DNA from: Candidatus Saccharimonadota bacterium | Lineage (GTDB): Bacteria; Patescibacteriota; Saccharimonadia; Saccharimonadales; UBA4665 | Length of the DNA: 35,893 nucleotides | Assembly (NCBI GenBank): GCA_027315225.1 | Contig: DAHUYJ010000009.1 | Location: 1 to 35,893 of the forward strand | Direction of reading: 5' to 3' | Shown here: positions 15,020-23,802 of the stretch, one piece after another | Layout: the number at the start of each line of letters is the position of its first letter | Position numbering within the stretch: position 1 is the stretch's first letter | The notes under the pieces: generated by a model | Databases searched by the model: none | Told to the model about the DNA's origin: nothing | Seen by the model: only the letters and a program-made list of their open reading frames with translations | Position numbers and translations under genes: made by a program

Positions 15020-16051
15020 TTAGTTCAGGCTCTTGAATGCCCCAATAAATCCATCGATATCTTCGTTTTTTGTAGCCCAGGAACAAACTAAGCGAACTTT
15101 GGAAGTTTGAGGATCAATCTTTTGCCAGATTGGAATATCGTAGTCTGCTTGCAATTTTTTAATGCCAGAATCACTTATGGTTACGAAAGCATGGTTTGCG
15201 TCACCGTTTACAAGTTCAGCGCCGGAATTTTTTAAGCCCTGCCTGAGCTTCCCTGCCATTAAGTTTGCGTGCTCCGCCAGCTTCAACCAAAGGTTGTCCT
15301 CATCAAAGAAACGAGCAAACTGCAAGCTCATAGGACGTTGCTTACCCATGTCGGCACCTTGCCGTTTCATATAAGCTTCAAAGTCTGGCTTTAGTTCATC
15401 ATTATTAATTACTAACGCTTCTCCATATAGTCCACCGTTTTTAGTTCCACCGATATAGAACATATCTAAACCCAGCTGACCAAATTCTGGCATCGTGATT
15501 GCAGCAGTCTTACTCGCCAATGCCATCGCCAGACGAGCTCCATCAAGAAAAGTATAGAGGCCATGTTTTTTTGCATGAGCGACTATTTCTTCCAGCTCGC
15601 TTCTTGAATAAACAGTGCCTTCTTCGGTTACGTTGGTAAGGTATACGACTTTTGGTTTGACAGTAAGATAATCTTCATGAGATTGGAGTGCGTCGTCGAT
15701 CCCTCGAGTTGTTAATTTACCGTTTATTGATTCTACGGCGATAACTTTGTGGCCAGTGGCTTCTAAGGCACCCGCTTCATAATTATTTATGTGACCTGTA
15801 GCCGGGCAAATAACACCCTCAAAAGGTTTAAGCATTGCAGAAAGGCCAACAACGTTGCTGCTGGTTCCGTTAGGCATGAAATGTATATCGGCATCAGGAA
15901 GACCAAAAACCTTTTTGATCCTTGCTGGTCCTAGGGCAGCAACCTTATCCTCTTCAGGATCAATAAAATGATCTAGATTGTTAGCTGCTAAATACGCAAG
16001 AATTTCAGGATGTGCGGAGCCAGGATCGATATCAAAGAAGCTGTATCTCAT
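15020..16051 (-). CDS. Threonine aldolase / beta-eliminating lyase family PLP enzyme
   Basis: A 343-residue fold-type I PLP enzyme. His87 (CPATGHINNYEAGA) would stack on the cofactor. FLDGARLAMAL holds the Asp that contacts the pyridine nitrogen, and Lys204 in IGGTKNGGLYG is the Schiff-base lysine. Members cleave L-threonine or L-allo-threonine to glycine and acetaldehyde, so the gene may supply glycine. The family also contains related beta-eliminating lyases, so specificity is not fixed. No Shine-Dalgarno sequence precedes ATG 16051. A TAGTAT -10-like box ends 7 nt before it, suggesting another leaderless start. The gene is convergent with typA and lies beside tRNA-Gln. Confidence 0.88.
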   Translation of the reverse strand: MRYSFFDIDPGSAHPEILAYLAANNLDHFIDPEEDKVAALGPARIKKVFGLPDADIHFMPNGTSSNVVGLSAMLKPFEGVICPATGHINNYEAGALEATGHKVIAVESINGKLTTRGIDDALQSHEDYLTVKPKVVYLTNVTEEGTVYSRSELEEIVAHAKKHGLYTFLDGARLAMALASKTAAITMPEFGQLGLDMFYIGGTKNGGLYGEALVINNDELKPDFEAYMKRQGADMGKQRPMSLQFARFFDEDNLWLKLAEHANLMAGKLRQGLKNSGAELVNGDANHAFVTISDSGIKKLQADYDIPIWQKIDPQTSKVRLVCSWATKNEDIDGFIGAFKSLN

Positions 16052-16110
16052 TACACTTATACTAGCAGATACTCAGCTGTCATATGGATCTAATTTTGAG
16101 CTGTTGTATC

Positions 16111-16185
16111 TGGCTGGGGCGGAGGGATTCGAACCCCCGAATGCCAGGACCAAAACCTGGTGCCTTACCACTTGGCCACGCCCCA
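16111..16185 (-). tRNA. tRNA-Gln (anticodon UUG), CCA encoded
   Basis: On the minus strand 75 nt fold as a full tRNA. The acceptor TGGGGCG pairs with CGCCCCA. The anticodon stem CCAGG/CCTGG has loop TTTTGGT, so the anticodon is TTG (reads CAA). The T-arm is GGGGGTTCGAATCCCTC. The discriminator G is followed by genomic CCA (16113..16111). Confidence 0.97.
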
Positions 16186-16285
16186 TTACGCGGCCGCGAC
16201 GTGCTTCGCGTGCCACAAGTAAAATAACAGATTAAATTTTAACGTAAACAGCCGGCCAGCACAACTCAGGGACGCCAACAACAGT

Positions 16286-16314
16286 TTGACCAAACTGATA
16301 AGAGGTGCTAGAGT
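16286..16314 (+). promoter_or_regulatory. Promoter of the hydrolase-glycosyltransferase operon
   Basis: TTGACC (16286-16291), a 17-nt spacer and TAGAGT (16309-16314) with an extended -10 TG lie 27 nt before the ATG at 16341. The leader holds a modest AGGTAG ribosome site. Confidence 0.5.
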
Positions 16315-16340
16315 TAGTAATAATTTAGGTAGTCTCCGCA

Positions 16341-17285
16341 ATGCCCAAATCCGCACCCAAAAGCCCTGCTGATTATATCGTGTCGTTGGATATTAACGGC
16401 TTGGAGGGGCGTATGTTACGGCTTAAGTCTCCCGGGACCAGAACAGCCGGTAACCGAGAAATTCTCTTCATATACGGCCACCACTCCAGCCTGGAGCGCT
16501 GGTGGGGCCTCGCGCAGGTGCTTAACCGCTTTGGAGCAGTGACTATGCCTGACCTTCCAGGCTTCGGCGGCATGGATAGCTTCTATACGATTGGAAAAAA
16601 ACCAACAATCGACAACATGGCCGATTACCTGGCAGCGTTTATAAAATTGCGCTACAGGCGTAAGAAGGTCGTTATCGTTGGCATGAGCTTCGGTTTCGCG
16701 GTGGCAACCCGCATGCTGCAGCGCTACCCGGAACTGACCAAGAAGGTTCCGCTGCTAGTCAGCGCCGTCGGTTTTGCCCACAAGGACGACTTCACCTTCA
16801 GCAAACTTCGTTACTATACCTATAGGTGGGGGTCCAAGTTTTTTACATTTCGCCCTGCTGCAATCTTTTTTCGTTACACTGCGCTCAACCCTACGATTTT
16901 ACGGACGTTTTACGGGAAGACCCATAATGCCAAGCATAAGTTCGCGCTGGCAGAGACGCCAGAGCAAGTCAAGCGACTTCAGGACATTGAGGTCGATCTC
17001 TGGCATTCCAACGATGTGAGGACATGGGTATATACCACCAATGAATTTTTGAAGCTCGACAACTGCGGCAAGCGTGTTAACGTGCCGGTCTGGCATATAG
17101 CCGCCAAGAATGACCATTACTTTGATAACCATCTGGTAGAGCAACACATGAGGGTCATCTTCTCTGACTATCATTCGGCTGAGGTTGACTTAAAGGCACA
17201 CGCCCCCAGCACCATTGCCGACGAGAAAGAAGCCGCTCCCTTGATTCCGCCGGCCCTGCGTAGTTACCTGCGCCGGCTTAAGTAG
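16341..17285 (+). CDS. Alpha/beta-fold hydrolase
   Basis: 314 residues with the alpha/beta hydrolase core. The oxyanion strand is ILFIYGHHSSLERWWGLAQV, the nucleophile elbow is GMSFG with Ser116, an acidic residue lies in AAKNDHYFDN, and the C-terminal catalytic His is in DLKAHAPS. The family includes esterases, lipases and acyltransferases. There is no signal peptide, so it is cytosolic or membrane-associated. It leads an operon with two GT4 glycosyltransferases (19-nt gap to the first), which suggests work on a glycolipid or acylated glycan. That link is inferred from context, and the substrate is not visible in the sequence. Confidence 0.86.
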   Translation: MPKSAPKSPADYIVSLDINGLEGRMLRLKSPGTRTAGNREILFIYGHHSSLERWWGLAQVLNRFGAVTMPDLPGFGGMDSFYTIGKKPTIDNMADYLAAFIKLRYRRKKVVIVGMSFGFAVATRMLQRYPELTKKVPLLVSAVGFAHKDDFTFSKLRYYTYRWGSKFFTFRPAAIFFRYTALNPTILRTFYGKTHNAKHKFALAETPEQVKRLQDIEVDLWHSNDVRTWVYTTNEFLKLDNCGKRVNVPVWHIAAKNDHYFDNHLVEQHMRVIFSDYHSAEVDLKAHAPSTIADEKEAAPLIPPALRSYLRRLK

Positions 17286-17304
17286 ATGATATACTTTAAA
17301 TAAG

Positions 17305-18450
17305 ATGAAAATAGGTCTGGTCTGTCCGTACAACATTGACCGCAGTGGCGGCGTCCTGGAAGTCATCCTGGCTTTAAAATCCGGCCTGGAGACACGCGGC
17401 CACACCATTAAAATCATTACGCCCTACCCTCGCAATCATGAACTCGACCAGCGGCCGGACGTGATTTTTGCAGGCACCTCCACGGATTTTAGGACGTTGT
17501 CGTTTTCTGATACGACATCACAAGTCTCCAGTACCGCCGACGCCAAAAAGATCGACGCCATGCTGGAAGCAGAGCAATTCGATATTCTGCACTTCCACGA
17601 ACCTTGGATGCCCCTATTGAGCCGACAGCTCCTGCAGCGTTCTAACTGTGTCAATATTGGCACCTTTCACGCTAAAGTGTCCGAGGCCCTGATGAGCCGG
17701 GCAATCATTAAGCTCGTCACGCCGTACTTAAGGTCAGTCCTCAAGTACTTGCATGAGCTGACGGCCGTGTCAGAGGCCGGCGCTGAATACGTCGCCGGCA
17801 TGACCGACCAGCCTATTACTCTTATCCCGAACGGCATCGACATATCGAAGTACCAAAAAATACGTCCCAGCAGTGAGAAGAGGCCTGACCAAACCCGCAC
17901 AATCCTTTTTGTAGGCCGTCTTGAGGGCCGTAAGGGCGTGGAATATTTGCTGAAGGCCTATAACCGATTTTCGCAAAACAACCATGATGTGAAGCTTATT
18001 ATTGCCGGTGACGGCCCGGAGCGGGAAAAGCTTGAACTCCTTACTGAAGACCTCAAACTGCCAAACGTCAGCTTCCTGGGGTTTGTGAGCGAGGAGCACA
18101 AATTGAAGTTATTGGCCGAAGCCGACCTGTTTTGCTCTCCGGCTGTATTCGGTGAAAGTTTCGGCATTGTACTGCTGGAGGCCATGGCAACCGATACAGT
18201 ATGCGTAGCCGGCGATAATTCCGGCTATATGAGCCTTATGCAAGGTCCGGGCGCTATATCAATCGTTAACCCGAAGGACAGCAAGGAGTTTGCCCGACGT
18301 TTGGAGCTTTTATTATACGAAACTCAGCTCAGGAAGCTATGGCAGAATTGGGCGAAAGAATACGTCCGCCAGTTTGACTACCCCGATGTTGTCCGACGGT
18401 ATGAGGAACTCTACCACGAGGCTTTGAAACGGCATGGGCACGCCGCCTAA
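17305..18450 (+). CDS. GT4-family glycosyltransferase (PimA-like)
   Basis: A 381-residue GT-B enzyme. The N-terminal acceptor domain begins MKIGLVCPYNIDRSGGVLEV, with the glycine-rich loop of GT4 enzymes. The C-terminal nucleotide-sugar domain starts at the TILFVGRLEGRKGVEYLLKA segment. The EX7E motif is in FGESFGIVLLEAMA. It transfers a sugar from an activated donor to a lipid or glycan acceptor on the cytosolic face. The overall pattern is close to the phosphatidylinositol mannosyltransferases of Actinobacteria, but donor and acceptor cannot be fixed. Its 3' end overlaps the next GT4 gene by 17 nt, so the two are probably co-translated. Confidence 0.92.
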   Translation: MKIGLVCPYNIDRSGGVLEVILALKSGLETRGHTIKIITPYPRNHELDQRPDVIFAGTSTDFRTLSFSDTTSQVSSTADAKKIDAMLEAEQFDILHFHEPWMPLLSRQLLQRSNCVNIGTFHAKVSEALMSRAIIKLVTPYLRSVLKYLHELTAVSEAGAEYVAGMTDQPITLIPNGIDISKYQKIRPSSEKRPDQTRTILFVGRLEGRKGVEYLLKAYNRFSQNNHDVKLIIAGDGPEREKLELLTEDLKLPNVSFLGFVSEEHKLKLLAEADLFCSPAVFGESFGIVLLEAMATDTVCVAGDNSGYMSLMQGPGAISIVNPKDSKEFARRLELLLYETQLRKLWQNWAKEYVRQFDYPDVVRRYEELYHEALKRHGHAA

Positions 18451-19588
18451 ACCGCTCAAGATCGGTCTGGTGCTGGACAGCGGGCTGGATAAGCCTGACG
18501 GCGTTCAGCAATACGTACTGGCAATCGGAGAATGGTTCAGGATCCAGGGACACGATGTGCACTATCTGGTCGGACAAACCAGACGTCGCGATATTGAGGG
18601 TATACATAGCCTAAGCCGCAGCATCGACGTGCGCTTTAACGGCAACGACGGGTCCATACCATTATGGGCCGGTAAATCAAAACTGCGGCGGTTTTTAAGA
18701 ACCGGGCGATTCGATGTACTTCACGTGCAGACCCCCCACCATCCTTTACTGGCGCAGCGTATTATTCTGGCTGCCAGCAGGCGCACCGCCATTATCGGGA
18801 CGTTCCATATCGCACCGTATAATTGGCTGTCGACCATAGGCAACAAGGCCTTGGGTGTGTGGTTGCGGCCGTCACTCCGGCGGTTCGACAAGATTGTCAG
18901 CGTATCGGCGGCGGCGGCGGATTTTGCCGGACGTACTTTCGGTATCAAAACGGAGATCCTGCCCAATGTTGTCGACTACCGGCGGTTTCATTCCGCCAAG
19001 CCCTTGCCGGAATATGACGATGACGTCTTGACGATTCTATTTATGGGACGCCTGGTGCAGCGCAAAGGCTGCCAACGCCTGTTGGAAGCCATTGCTGCGC
19101 TGCAGGGGCGCCGCGATTTGCCGAAGTTCAGGGTAGTTATATGTGGAAAAGGGCCTCTAGAGGCCCGTCTCAAGCATTTTAGCGAGCAACACGGCCTTAA
19201 CGACGTTGTGATGTTTACGGGTTTCGTGGATGAAACCGATAAGCCTCGCTACTACGCTTCGGCCGATATAGCCGTGTTCCCGAGCCGCGGCGGAGAAAGT
19301 TTCGGCATCGTACTTATAGAAGCAATGGCCAGCGGCCGCGCCGTAGTACTGGCCGGCGATAACCCCGGATATCACTCTGTTATGGCTCCGCAACCAAAGC
19401 TCTTGTTCGATCCAGAAGACACTAACGCACTGTCTGACGCGCTGGCCGGCCTGATGTTGCATCCTGAACTTCGGCAAACAGTGCGAACATGGGAGGCCGA
19501 TTATGCGAAACAGTTCGATGTCGCTGTGGTGGGAGCCAAGCTGCTGGATATCTACACAAGGGCATTGCGTAAAAAACAAGGAGCATAG
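18434..19588 (+). CDS. GT4-family glycosyltransferase, second of a tandem pair
   Basis: A 384-residue GT-B enzyme related to, but clearly different from, its upstream neighbour. It opens LKIGLVLDSGLDKPDGVQQY, has the donor-domain strand VLTILFMGRLVQRKGCQRLL and ends its active site with GESFGIVLIEAMASG (EX7E). The pair probably adds successive sugars to one acceptor, as PimA and PimB' do in mycobacteria; this is an inference from family and tandem order. The ATG lies inside the previous gene's 3' end and no separate promoter is visible. Confidence 0.92.
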   Translation: MGTPPKPLKIGLVLDSGLDKPDGVQQYVLAIGEWFRIQGHDVHYLVGQTRRRDIEGIHSLSRSIDVRFNGNDGSIPLWAGKSKLRRFLRTGRFDVLHVQTPHHPLLAQRIILAASRRTAIIGTFHIAPYNWLSTIGNKALGVWLRPSLRRFDKIVSVSAAAADFAGRTFGIKTEILPNVVDYRRFHSAKPLPEYDDDVLTILFMGRLVQRKGCQRLLEAIAALQGRRDLPKFRVVICGKGPLEARLKHFSEQHGLNDVVMFTGFVDETDKPRYYASADIAVFPSRGGESFGIVLIEAMASGRAVVLAGDNPGYHSVMAPQPKLLFDPEDTNALSDALAGLMLHPELRQTVRTWEADYAKQFDVAVVGAKLLDIYTRALRKKQGA

Positions 19589-19600
19589 ATAATAAAGGCT

Positions 19601-20719
19601 ATGTGGCGCATTCGCAAGTCCGAGGAAATACCCGAGGTCGCCTTAACCGTATCGTTACAGACGTTTGTCCGGCTGACATTATTGGTGGTCGCCACCATAC
19701 TCTTATTTGCTGCTCTGCATAAGGCGGCCCACGCTTTGTTGCTGATCTTCGTCGCGTTTTTTTTGACGCTGGCGCTGAACGCTCCGGTCCACTGGTTAAG
19801 CAGGCACTTGCCCGGACGTGGACGCGGCAGTCGCTCTCTGGCCACTACGCTGTCATTCCTGATAGTGATCCTGCTGTTTGGCATTTTTGTTGCCAGTATC
19901 GCGCCGCCTTTGGTGCGGCAAACGGGCAATCTGATTGACGCCGCCCCGCGTCTGGTGCAGGATTTGCGCGACCAGAACAGCGGCGTAGGGCGCCTGATTA
20001 GGCGCTATCACCTTGAGAGCCAGGTTGACACCTTCTCCTCCCAGCTTTCAACCCGACTAAAGCATGCCGGAGGCTCGCTTTTTTCGACAGCAGCACGAAT
20101 CGGCAGCAGCTTCTTCTCATTGGTAACCATCTTGGTACTCACCTTTATGATGCTGATCGAAGGCCCGAGATGGGTGGGCTTCTTGCGCCATATGGTACCG
20201 CGTCATCACCACGATATGGCGGATCACCTGGCGCGTGATATGTATAAGGTAATCCAAGGTTTTGTGAACGGGCAGGTAGCGCTGGCGGCTTTGGCAGCGC
20301 TACTCATTATGCCTGCAGTCCTACTGCTGCACATCAGCTATCCGGTAGCTCTTATGGTGATTATCTTTATCTGTGGCCTCATTCCCCTGGTTGGACATAC
20401 GATTGGCGCCATTATTGTGACGATTATAGCGCTGTTCCATTCCGTAACAGCGGCAGTTATTATCCTTGCCTACTACATTCTTTATCAGCAGATTGAGAAC
20501 TACCTTATCCAGCCGCGTATCCAAGCCAATACGACCAATATGTCACCGCTCCTGGTATTTATGTCGGTTGTAGTAGGAGTCAGTTTTGGCGGCATATTCG
20601 CCGGCTTGCTGGCTATTCCCGTCGCGGGTTGTTTGAGAATCGCCTTCTTAGAGTACCTACATAGCCAGGATATTATCGATACAACACGCTTTGAGAGGCT
20701 TACAAAGGCAACCAAATAG
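19601..20719 (+). CDS. AI-2E family transporter (PerM/UPF0118)
   Basis: A 372-residue membrane protein with about eight hydrophobic segments in the AI-2E exporter pattern. Two occur near the N-terminus (LLVVATILLFAALHKAAHAL), a soluble stretch follows at about 105-165, and then come the C-terminal bundle LIMPAVLLLHISYPVALMVI and the family signature QQIENYLIQPRIQ. Members move small molecules or ions; the AI-2 substrate of the name is proven for few. It follows the second GT4 gene by 12 nt and so belongs to the envelope operon. Its last 20 nt overlap the 3' end of the convergent cysS. Confidence 0.9.
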   Translation: MWRIRKSEEIPEVALTVSLQTFVRLTLLVVATILLFAALHKAAHALLLIFVAFFLTLALNAPVHWLSRHLPGRGRGSRSLATTLSFLIVILLFGIFVASIAPPLVRQTGNLIDAAPRLVQDLRDQNSGVGRLIRRYHLESQVDTFSSQLSTRLKHAGGSLFSTAARIGSSFFSLVTILVLTFMMLIEGPRWVGFLRHMVPRHHHDMADHLARDMYKVIQGFVNGQVALAALAALLIMPAVLLLHISYPVALMVIIFICGLIPLVGHTIGAIIVTIIALFHSVTAAVIILAYYILYQQIENYLIQPRIQANTTNMSPLLVFMSVVVGVSFGGIFAGLLAIPVAGCLRIAFLEYLHSQDIIDTTRFERLTKATK

Positions 20720-22103
20720 GACCGCTGGGAGTATCCCTAAGGCCTACGCCTTGTCTGGCTAGCTGCTCTCGAAGCTCGTCTGCGGTTTGCCAGTTCTTAC
20801 TGGTGCGGGCTTGCTCTCTTTGGACGATCAGGTCTTTTTGGGCGGGTGTTATGTCCTGAATGCTCGCCAGGTCAAGCCCCAGAACGTCATCAATCCCCTG
20901 CAGCATGGACACCAAGTGTTTTACCATGTCTTCTTCTATGAGGACAGTCAGAACCTGGTTGTTGATATCACTCAAGAAAGCCAACGCCTGGGGTGTATCA
21001 AGATCATTGGACATAATTCGAATGAGTTCCAGCGGCACGTCTTCCAGGGCGAAAGTTGCGGAATCGCCGACCGTGGGCCTGGCCTGCCAGCGTAAAGCCG
21101 CCATGGCCCGAAAGTCCTGCAGGCGGTTATGGGCGGCACGAAGACTTTCCCAGCTGAACTTTGACTGGCTGCGGTAATGTGACTCCAGAATGTGCAGCCG
21201 CACCGCCATAGGCGATATTCCGGCACTGATAATCTCCTGCAGATGTACGGTATTGCCCAGGCTTTTGGAAATTTTTTCGTTGTCGATCGTGACATGGTTA
21301 CTATGCAGCCAGTAGTTGGCTAAGCGCTTGCCCGTGGCGGCTTCGCTCTGGGCAATCTCATTGGTGTGATGAACCGGTATATGGTCGATTCCCCCGGTAT
21401 GAATGTCCAGTGTCTGGCCGAGATACTTCATGCTCATTGCCGAACATTCTATGTGCCAGCCAGGGAATCCCTTGCCCCACGGGCTGTCCCACTCCATGTC
21501 GCGCTTGCGGTCCTTTGGGGAGAACTTCCATAGCGCGAAGTCCGAAATATTACGTTTTTGCGGGTTGAAGCTGACGCGGGCGCCAGCCTGTTGTTCGTCC
21601 AGGTCAAGTTGCGCGAAATCACCGTAGCGTTCAAAACGGCTGGTATCGTAATATACCCCATCATCAATCACGTATGTGTAGCCCTTCTCTTCCAGCTTTT
21701 TGATCAAGCTTATTTGTTCAGTAATGTGCTCGGTAGCCTTGACCATATGATCCGGCTGTAGCATATTAAGCGTCCTCATCCCTTCCAAGAAGTCTCGGGT
21801 ATAAAACTCGGCCACTTCCCAGGCAGTCTTACCTTCCCTTTTGGCGCCTTTTTCGAGCTTATCTTCGCCTTCGTCGGCGTCGCTTGTCAGGTGGCCGACA
21901 TCGGTAATATTCATCACCCACTTGGGTTGGAGATCGTTGACTTTCAGCGTCCTGATAAGCGTATCCATGCGCACATAATTGAACCAGTGGCCTATATGTG
22001 AGTAATCATAGACTGTCGGTCCGCACGTATACACGCTGACTTTGGGCAGGTCCTGCGGCTTGAATTCTTCTATTTGTCTGGTAAGGGTGTTGTAGAGTCG
22101 CAT
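20700..22103 (-). CDS. cysS: Cysteinyl-tRNA synthetase
   Basis: A 467-residue class I synthetase that charges tRNA-Cys. The HIGH motif is in VYTCGPTVYDYSHIGHW and the KMSKS motif is KISKSLGNT. The zinc ligands expected from the E. coli enzyme are all present: the first Cys in TCGP, the Cys in GWHIECSAMS, and the His and Glu in HIPVHHTNEIAQSEA. The anticodon-binding C-terminal part is complete, ending DTPSGPIWLPL. It follows nrnA by 9 nt and is probably co-transcribed with it. Its 3' end overlaps the transporter gene on the other strand. Confidence 0.96.
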   Translation of the reverse strand: MRLYNTLTRQIEEFKPQDLPKVSVYTCGPTVYDYSHIGHWFNYVRMDTLIRTLKVNDLQPKWVMNITDVGHLTSDADEGEDKLEKGAKREGKTAWEVAEFYTRDFLEGMRTLNMLQPDHMVKATEHITEQISLIKKLEEKGYTYVIDDGVYYDTSRFERYGDFAQLDLDEQQAGARVSFNPQKRNISDFALWKFSPKDRKRDMEWDSPWGKGFPGWHIECSAMSMKYLGQTLDIHTGGIDHIPVHHTNEIAQSEAATGKRLANYWLHSNHVTIDNEKISKSLGNTVHLQEIISAGISPMAVRLHILESHYRSQSKFSWESLRAAHNRLQDFRAMAALRWQARPTVGDSATFALEDVPLELIRIMSNDLDTPQALAFLSDINNQVLTVLIEEDMVKHLVSMLQGIDDVLGLDLASIQDITPAQKDLIVQREQARTSKNWQTADELREQLARQGVGLRDTPSGPIWLPL

Positions 22104-22112
22104 AGCGCTTGT

Positions 22113-23129
22113 TTAATTATCCGGATTGTCGTTTTCATTAAGTAGTTTGGTTGCATATTCCAGGCAGTCGGCCTTGACCTCTTCAAATGAACGGCCGCCA
22201 GTCACCTTGAAGCCGCTGGCAAAGGCGTGGCCGCCGCCGCCCATGTGTTCGGCCAACGCGCCGGCAATTGGTGCAGAAGGATTGCTGCGGATAGCGGCCG
22301 TCACCTTGCCGTCATCATAGCGCTTGAGGACAATCGCCACTGCAACACCGGTAGTTTGCAGCATATCCCCCTGCACGAGGGGCGCAGGGTTATACAACGG
22401 GCTGTATTGGTTGATTTCGGACTGGGGGATACTAACCCAGACAATGCGGCCCTCGGCGGTAAATTCGGTACGTCTTATAAGCTCGGCTTTGTAACGATAA
22501 ATAGCAACCGGCATCTTGGCGTATTCCCGACGCTTTTCCTCCAGTGCCGGCCGGTCAACGCCGTTCTCAACAAACGCGGCCATAATCCGATATGTCCCGG
22601 CTGAAGTCAGCTGGTTGGTAAGCCCTTGCGTATCACCCAGGATTGAGCTCATTAACATCTCCTGCGCGGCCAGCGGCAGCGGCCAATCCAGCTTCTTGGC
22701 CAACAGATAAATCAGCTCGCCGGTTGATGCGCGTTCCGGGTCGTTGATCATTACATTGGCAAAAGGAATGGCCTTCTCCACCGTTGCATGGTGGTCCAGT
22801 ACGGCGCAAGGCTTGGCTGCCAGCCAGGCCTGCTGGCCGGAGTCGGATAATTTCTCCAGCAATGTAGTAGTCGACGCGTCAACAATAATGCTGGCGTCAA
22901 ACCGCCTGGGTAAGTCCCGGTTCACCCGGTCCCAACCGGGCATATAGCGCAGATAACCGGGCATGTCGACGCCGCAGTATAACAGCGGCTCTTTGCCGAG
23001 GTCGCCCAGAATATGTTCCAGCGCCAGCGCACTTCCCAGGCTGTCCGCGTCGGGATTGTCCGCCTGCACAATAACGATTTTTTGAGCAGCCTGTACTAAC
23101 TCTCTGATCTGGTCAGCTGATTTTTCCAT
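22113..23129 (-). CDS. DHH/DHHA1 phosphoesterase (NrnA-like)
   Basis: 338 residues. The DHH domain (about 1-190) shows motif I as QADNPDADSLGSALAL, motif II in IIVDAS, the DHH triad in AVLDHHATVEKA and a further Asp in ILGDTQGL. The DHHA1 domain (about 225-330) ends with the glycine-rich MGGGGHAFASGFKV. Such proteins degrade nanoRNA and/or pAp, or cyclic dinucleotides; domain order and length fit NrnA best. The first motif has Asn where many members have His (ADNPD rather than xHxxPD). It has its own likely promoter inside the recR-nrnA gap and leads into cysS. Confidence 0.88.
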   Translation of the reverse strand: MEKSADQIRELVQAAQKIVIVQADNPDADSLGSALALEHILGDLGKEPLLYCGVDMPGYLRYMPGWDRVNRDLPRRFDASIIVDASTTTLLEKLSDSGQQAWLAAKPCAVLDHHATVEKAIPFANVMINDPERASTGELIYLLAKKLDWPLPLAAQEMLMSSILGDTQGLTNQLTSAGTYRIMAAFVENGVDRPALEEKRREYAKMPVAIYRYKAELIRRTEFTAEGRIVWVSIPQSEINQYSPLYNPAPLVQGDMLQTTGVAVAIVLKRYDDGKVTAAIRSNPSAPIAGALAEHMGGGGHAFASGFKVTGGRSFEEVKADCLEYATKLLNENDNPDN

Positions 23130-23143
23130 AATTCTTATTAATA

Positions 23144-23172
23144 ATTGTAGATTCTTTGCCGCTGAAACCCAA
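23144..23172 (-). promoter_or_regulatory. Promoter of nrnA-cysS
   Basis: On the minus strand TTGGGT (23172..23167), a 17-nt spacer and TACAAT (23149..23144) lie 14 nt before the ATG at 23129, directly after the recR stop. Confidence 0.45.
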
Positions 23173-23173
23173 A

Positions 23174-23779
23174 TCAGACGGCTTGGCGGCCTTCCAGGGC
23201 CCGTCCCAAGCTGATTTGGTCGGCATATTCCAGATCAACGCCTACCGACAGGCCCCGTGCCAAGCGCGTTACTTTGACCTTGCGCTTGCCGATCTGCTGC
23301 TGGATGTACAATGCGGTCGACTCGCCTTCGACGCTGGCGTTGGTGGCCAGGATGATTTCCCGCACCTGGTCCTCATCTATACGGACAACCAGCTCACGAA
23401 CGTGCAGTTGTTCTGGGTTGATATTGTCAATCGGAGATATTAAGCCTCCGAGCACATGGTACGTTCCATGAAACTGGCCGGTCTTCTCTAACGCGACCAG
23501 GTCGAACGGTTCGGCAACAACAGCGACGGTAGTCTTGTCGCGCCTTGGATCGGTATACAGGTCGGATAGCTCCTGACCGGCCGGTACCAAAGCAAAGGTT
23601 TTAGCGCAATAGCCGATACCGCCATCCAGGGCCTTAAGAGAAGCTGCCAGCCGCTTGGAGGCGTCCCCCCCGTTTCGCAGTAGATAATAGGCGTAGCGTT
23701 CGGCTGTTCGGGGACCAACTCCCGGTAACTGGCCAAAAGCTTCGATCAAGTCGCTCAGTGCTGGCGGCAACATAGGCAT
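23174..23779 (-). CDS. recR: Recombination mediator RecR
   Basis: A 201-residue protein of the RecFOR pathway that helps load RecA at gaps. The helix-hairpin-helix is LPGVGPRTAERYAYYLL (18-34). The TOPRIM domain begins VAVVAEPFDLVALEKTG near 85, followed by YHVLGGLISPIDNINPEQL and the second acidic strand ILATNASVEGESTALYI. The zinc finger between them is abnormal. Only Cys58 of the usual four cysteines remains, and the others appear as Thr61, Ser72 and Tyr75 just before the intact DPRRD. It is the only cysteine in the protein. Length and the other motifs are normal, so this is a divergent functional protein rather than a broken gene. It follows ybaB, as in many bacteria. Confidence 0.93.
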   Translation of the reverse strand: MPMLPPALSDLIEAFGQLPGVGPRTAERYAYYLLRNGGDASKRLAASLKALDGGIGYCAKTFALVPAGQELSDLYTDPRRDKTTVAVVAEPFDLVALEKTGQFHGTYHVLGGLISPIDNINPEQLHVRELVVRIDEDQVREIILATNASVEGESTALYIQQQIGKRKVKVTRLARGLSVGVDLEYADQISLGRALEGRQAV

Positions 23780-23802
23780 GGCTTGGTTTCCGGCTTATCG
23801 AT

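Noticed and set aside
15978-16235. Plus-strand ORF of 85 codons
   Set aside because: It runs across the tRNA-Gln gene and the 5' end of the PLP-enzyme gene on the other strand.
16186-16260. TTTACG / TATTTT as a tRNA-Gln promoter
   Set aside because: The boxes match the consensus poorly and several equally weak alternatives exist, so no call is made.
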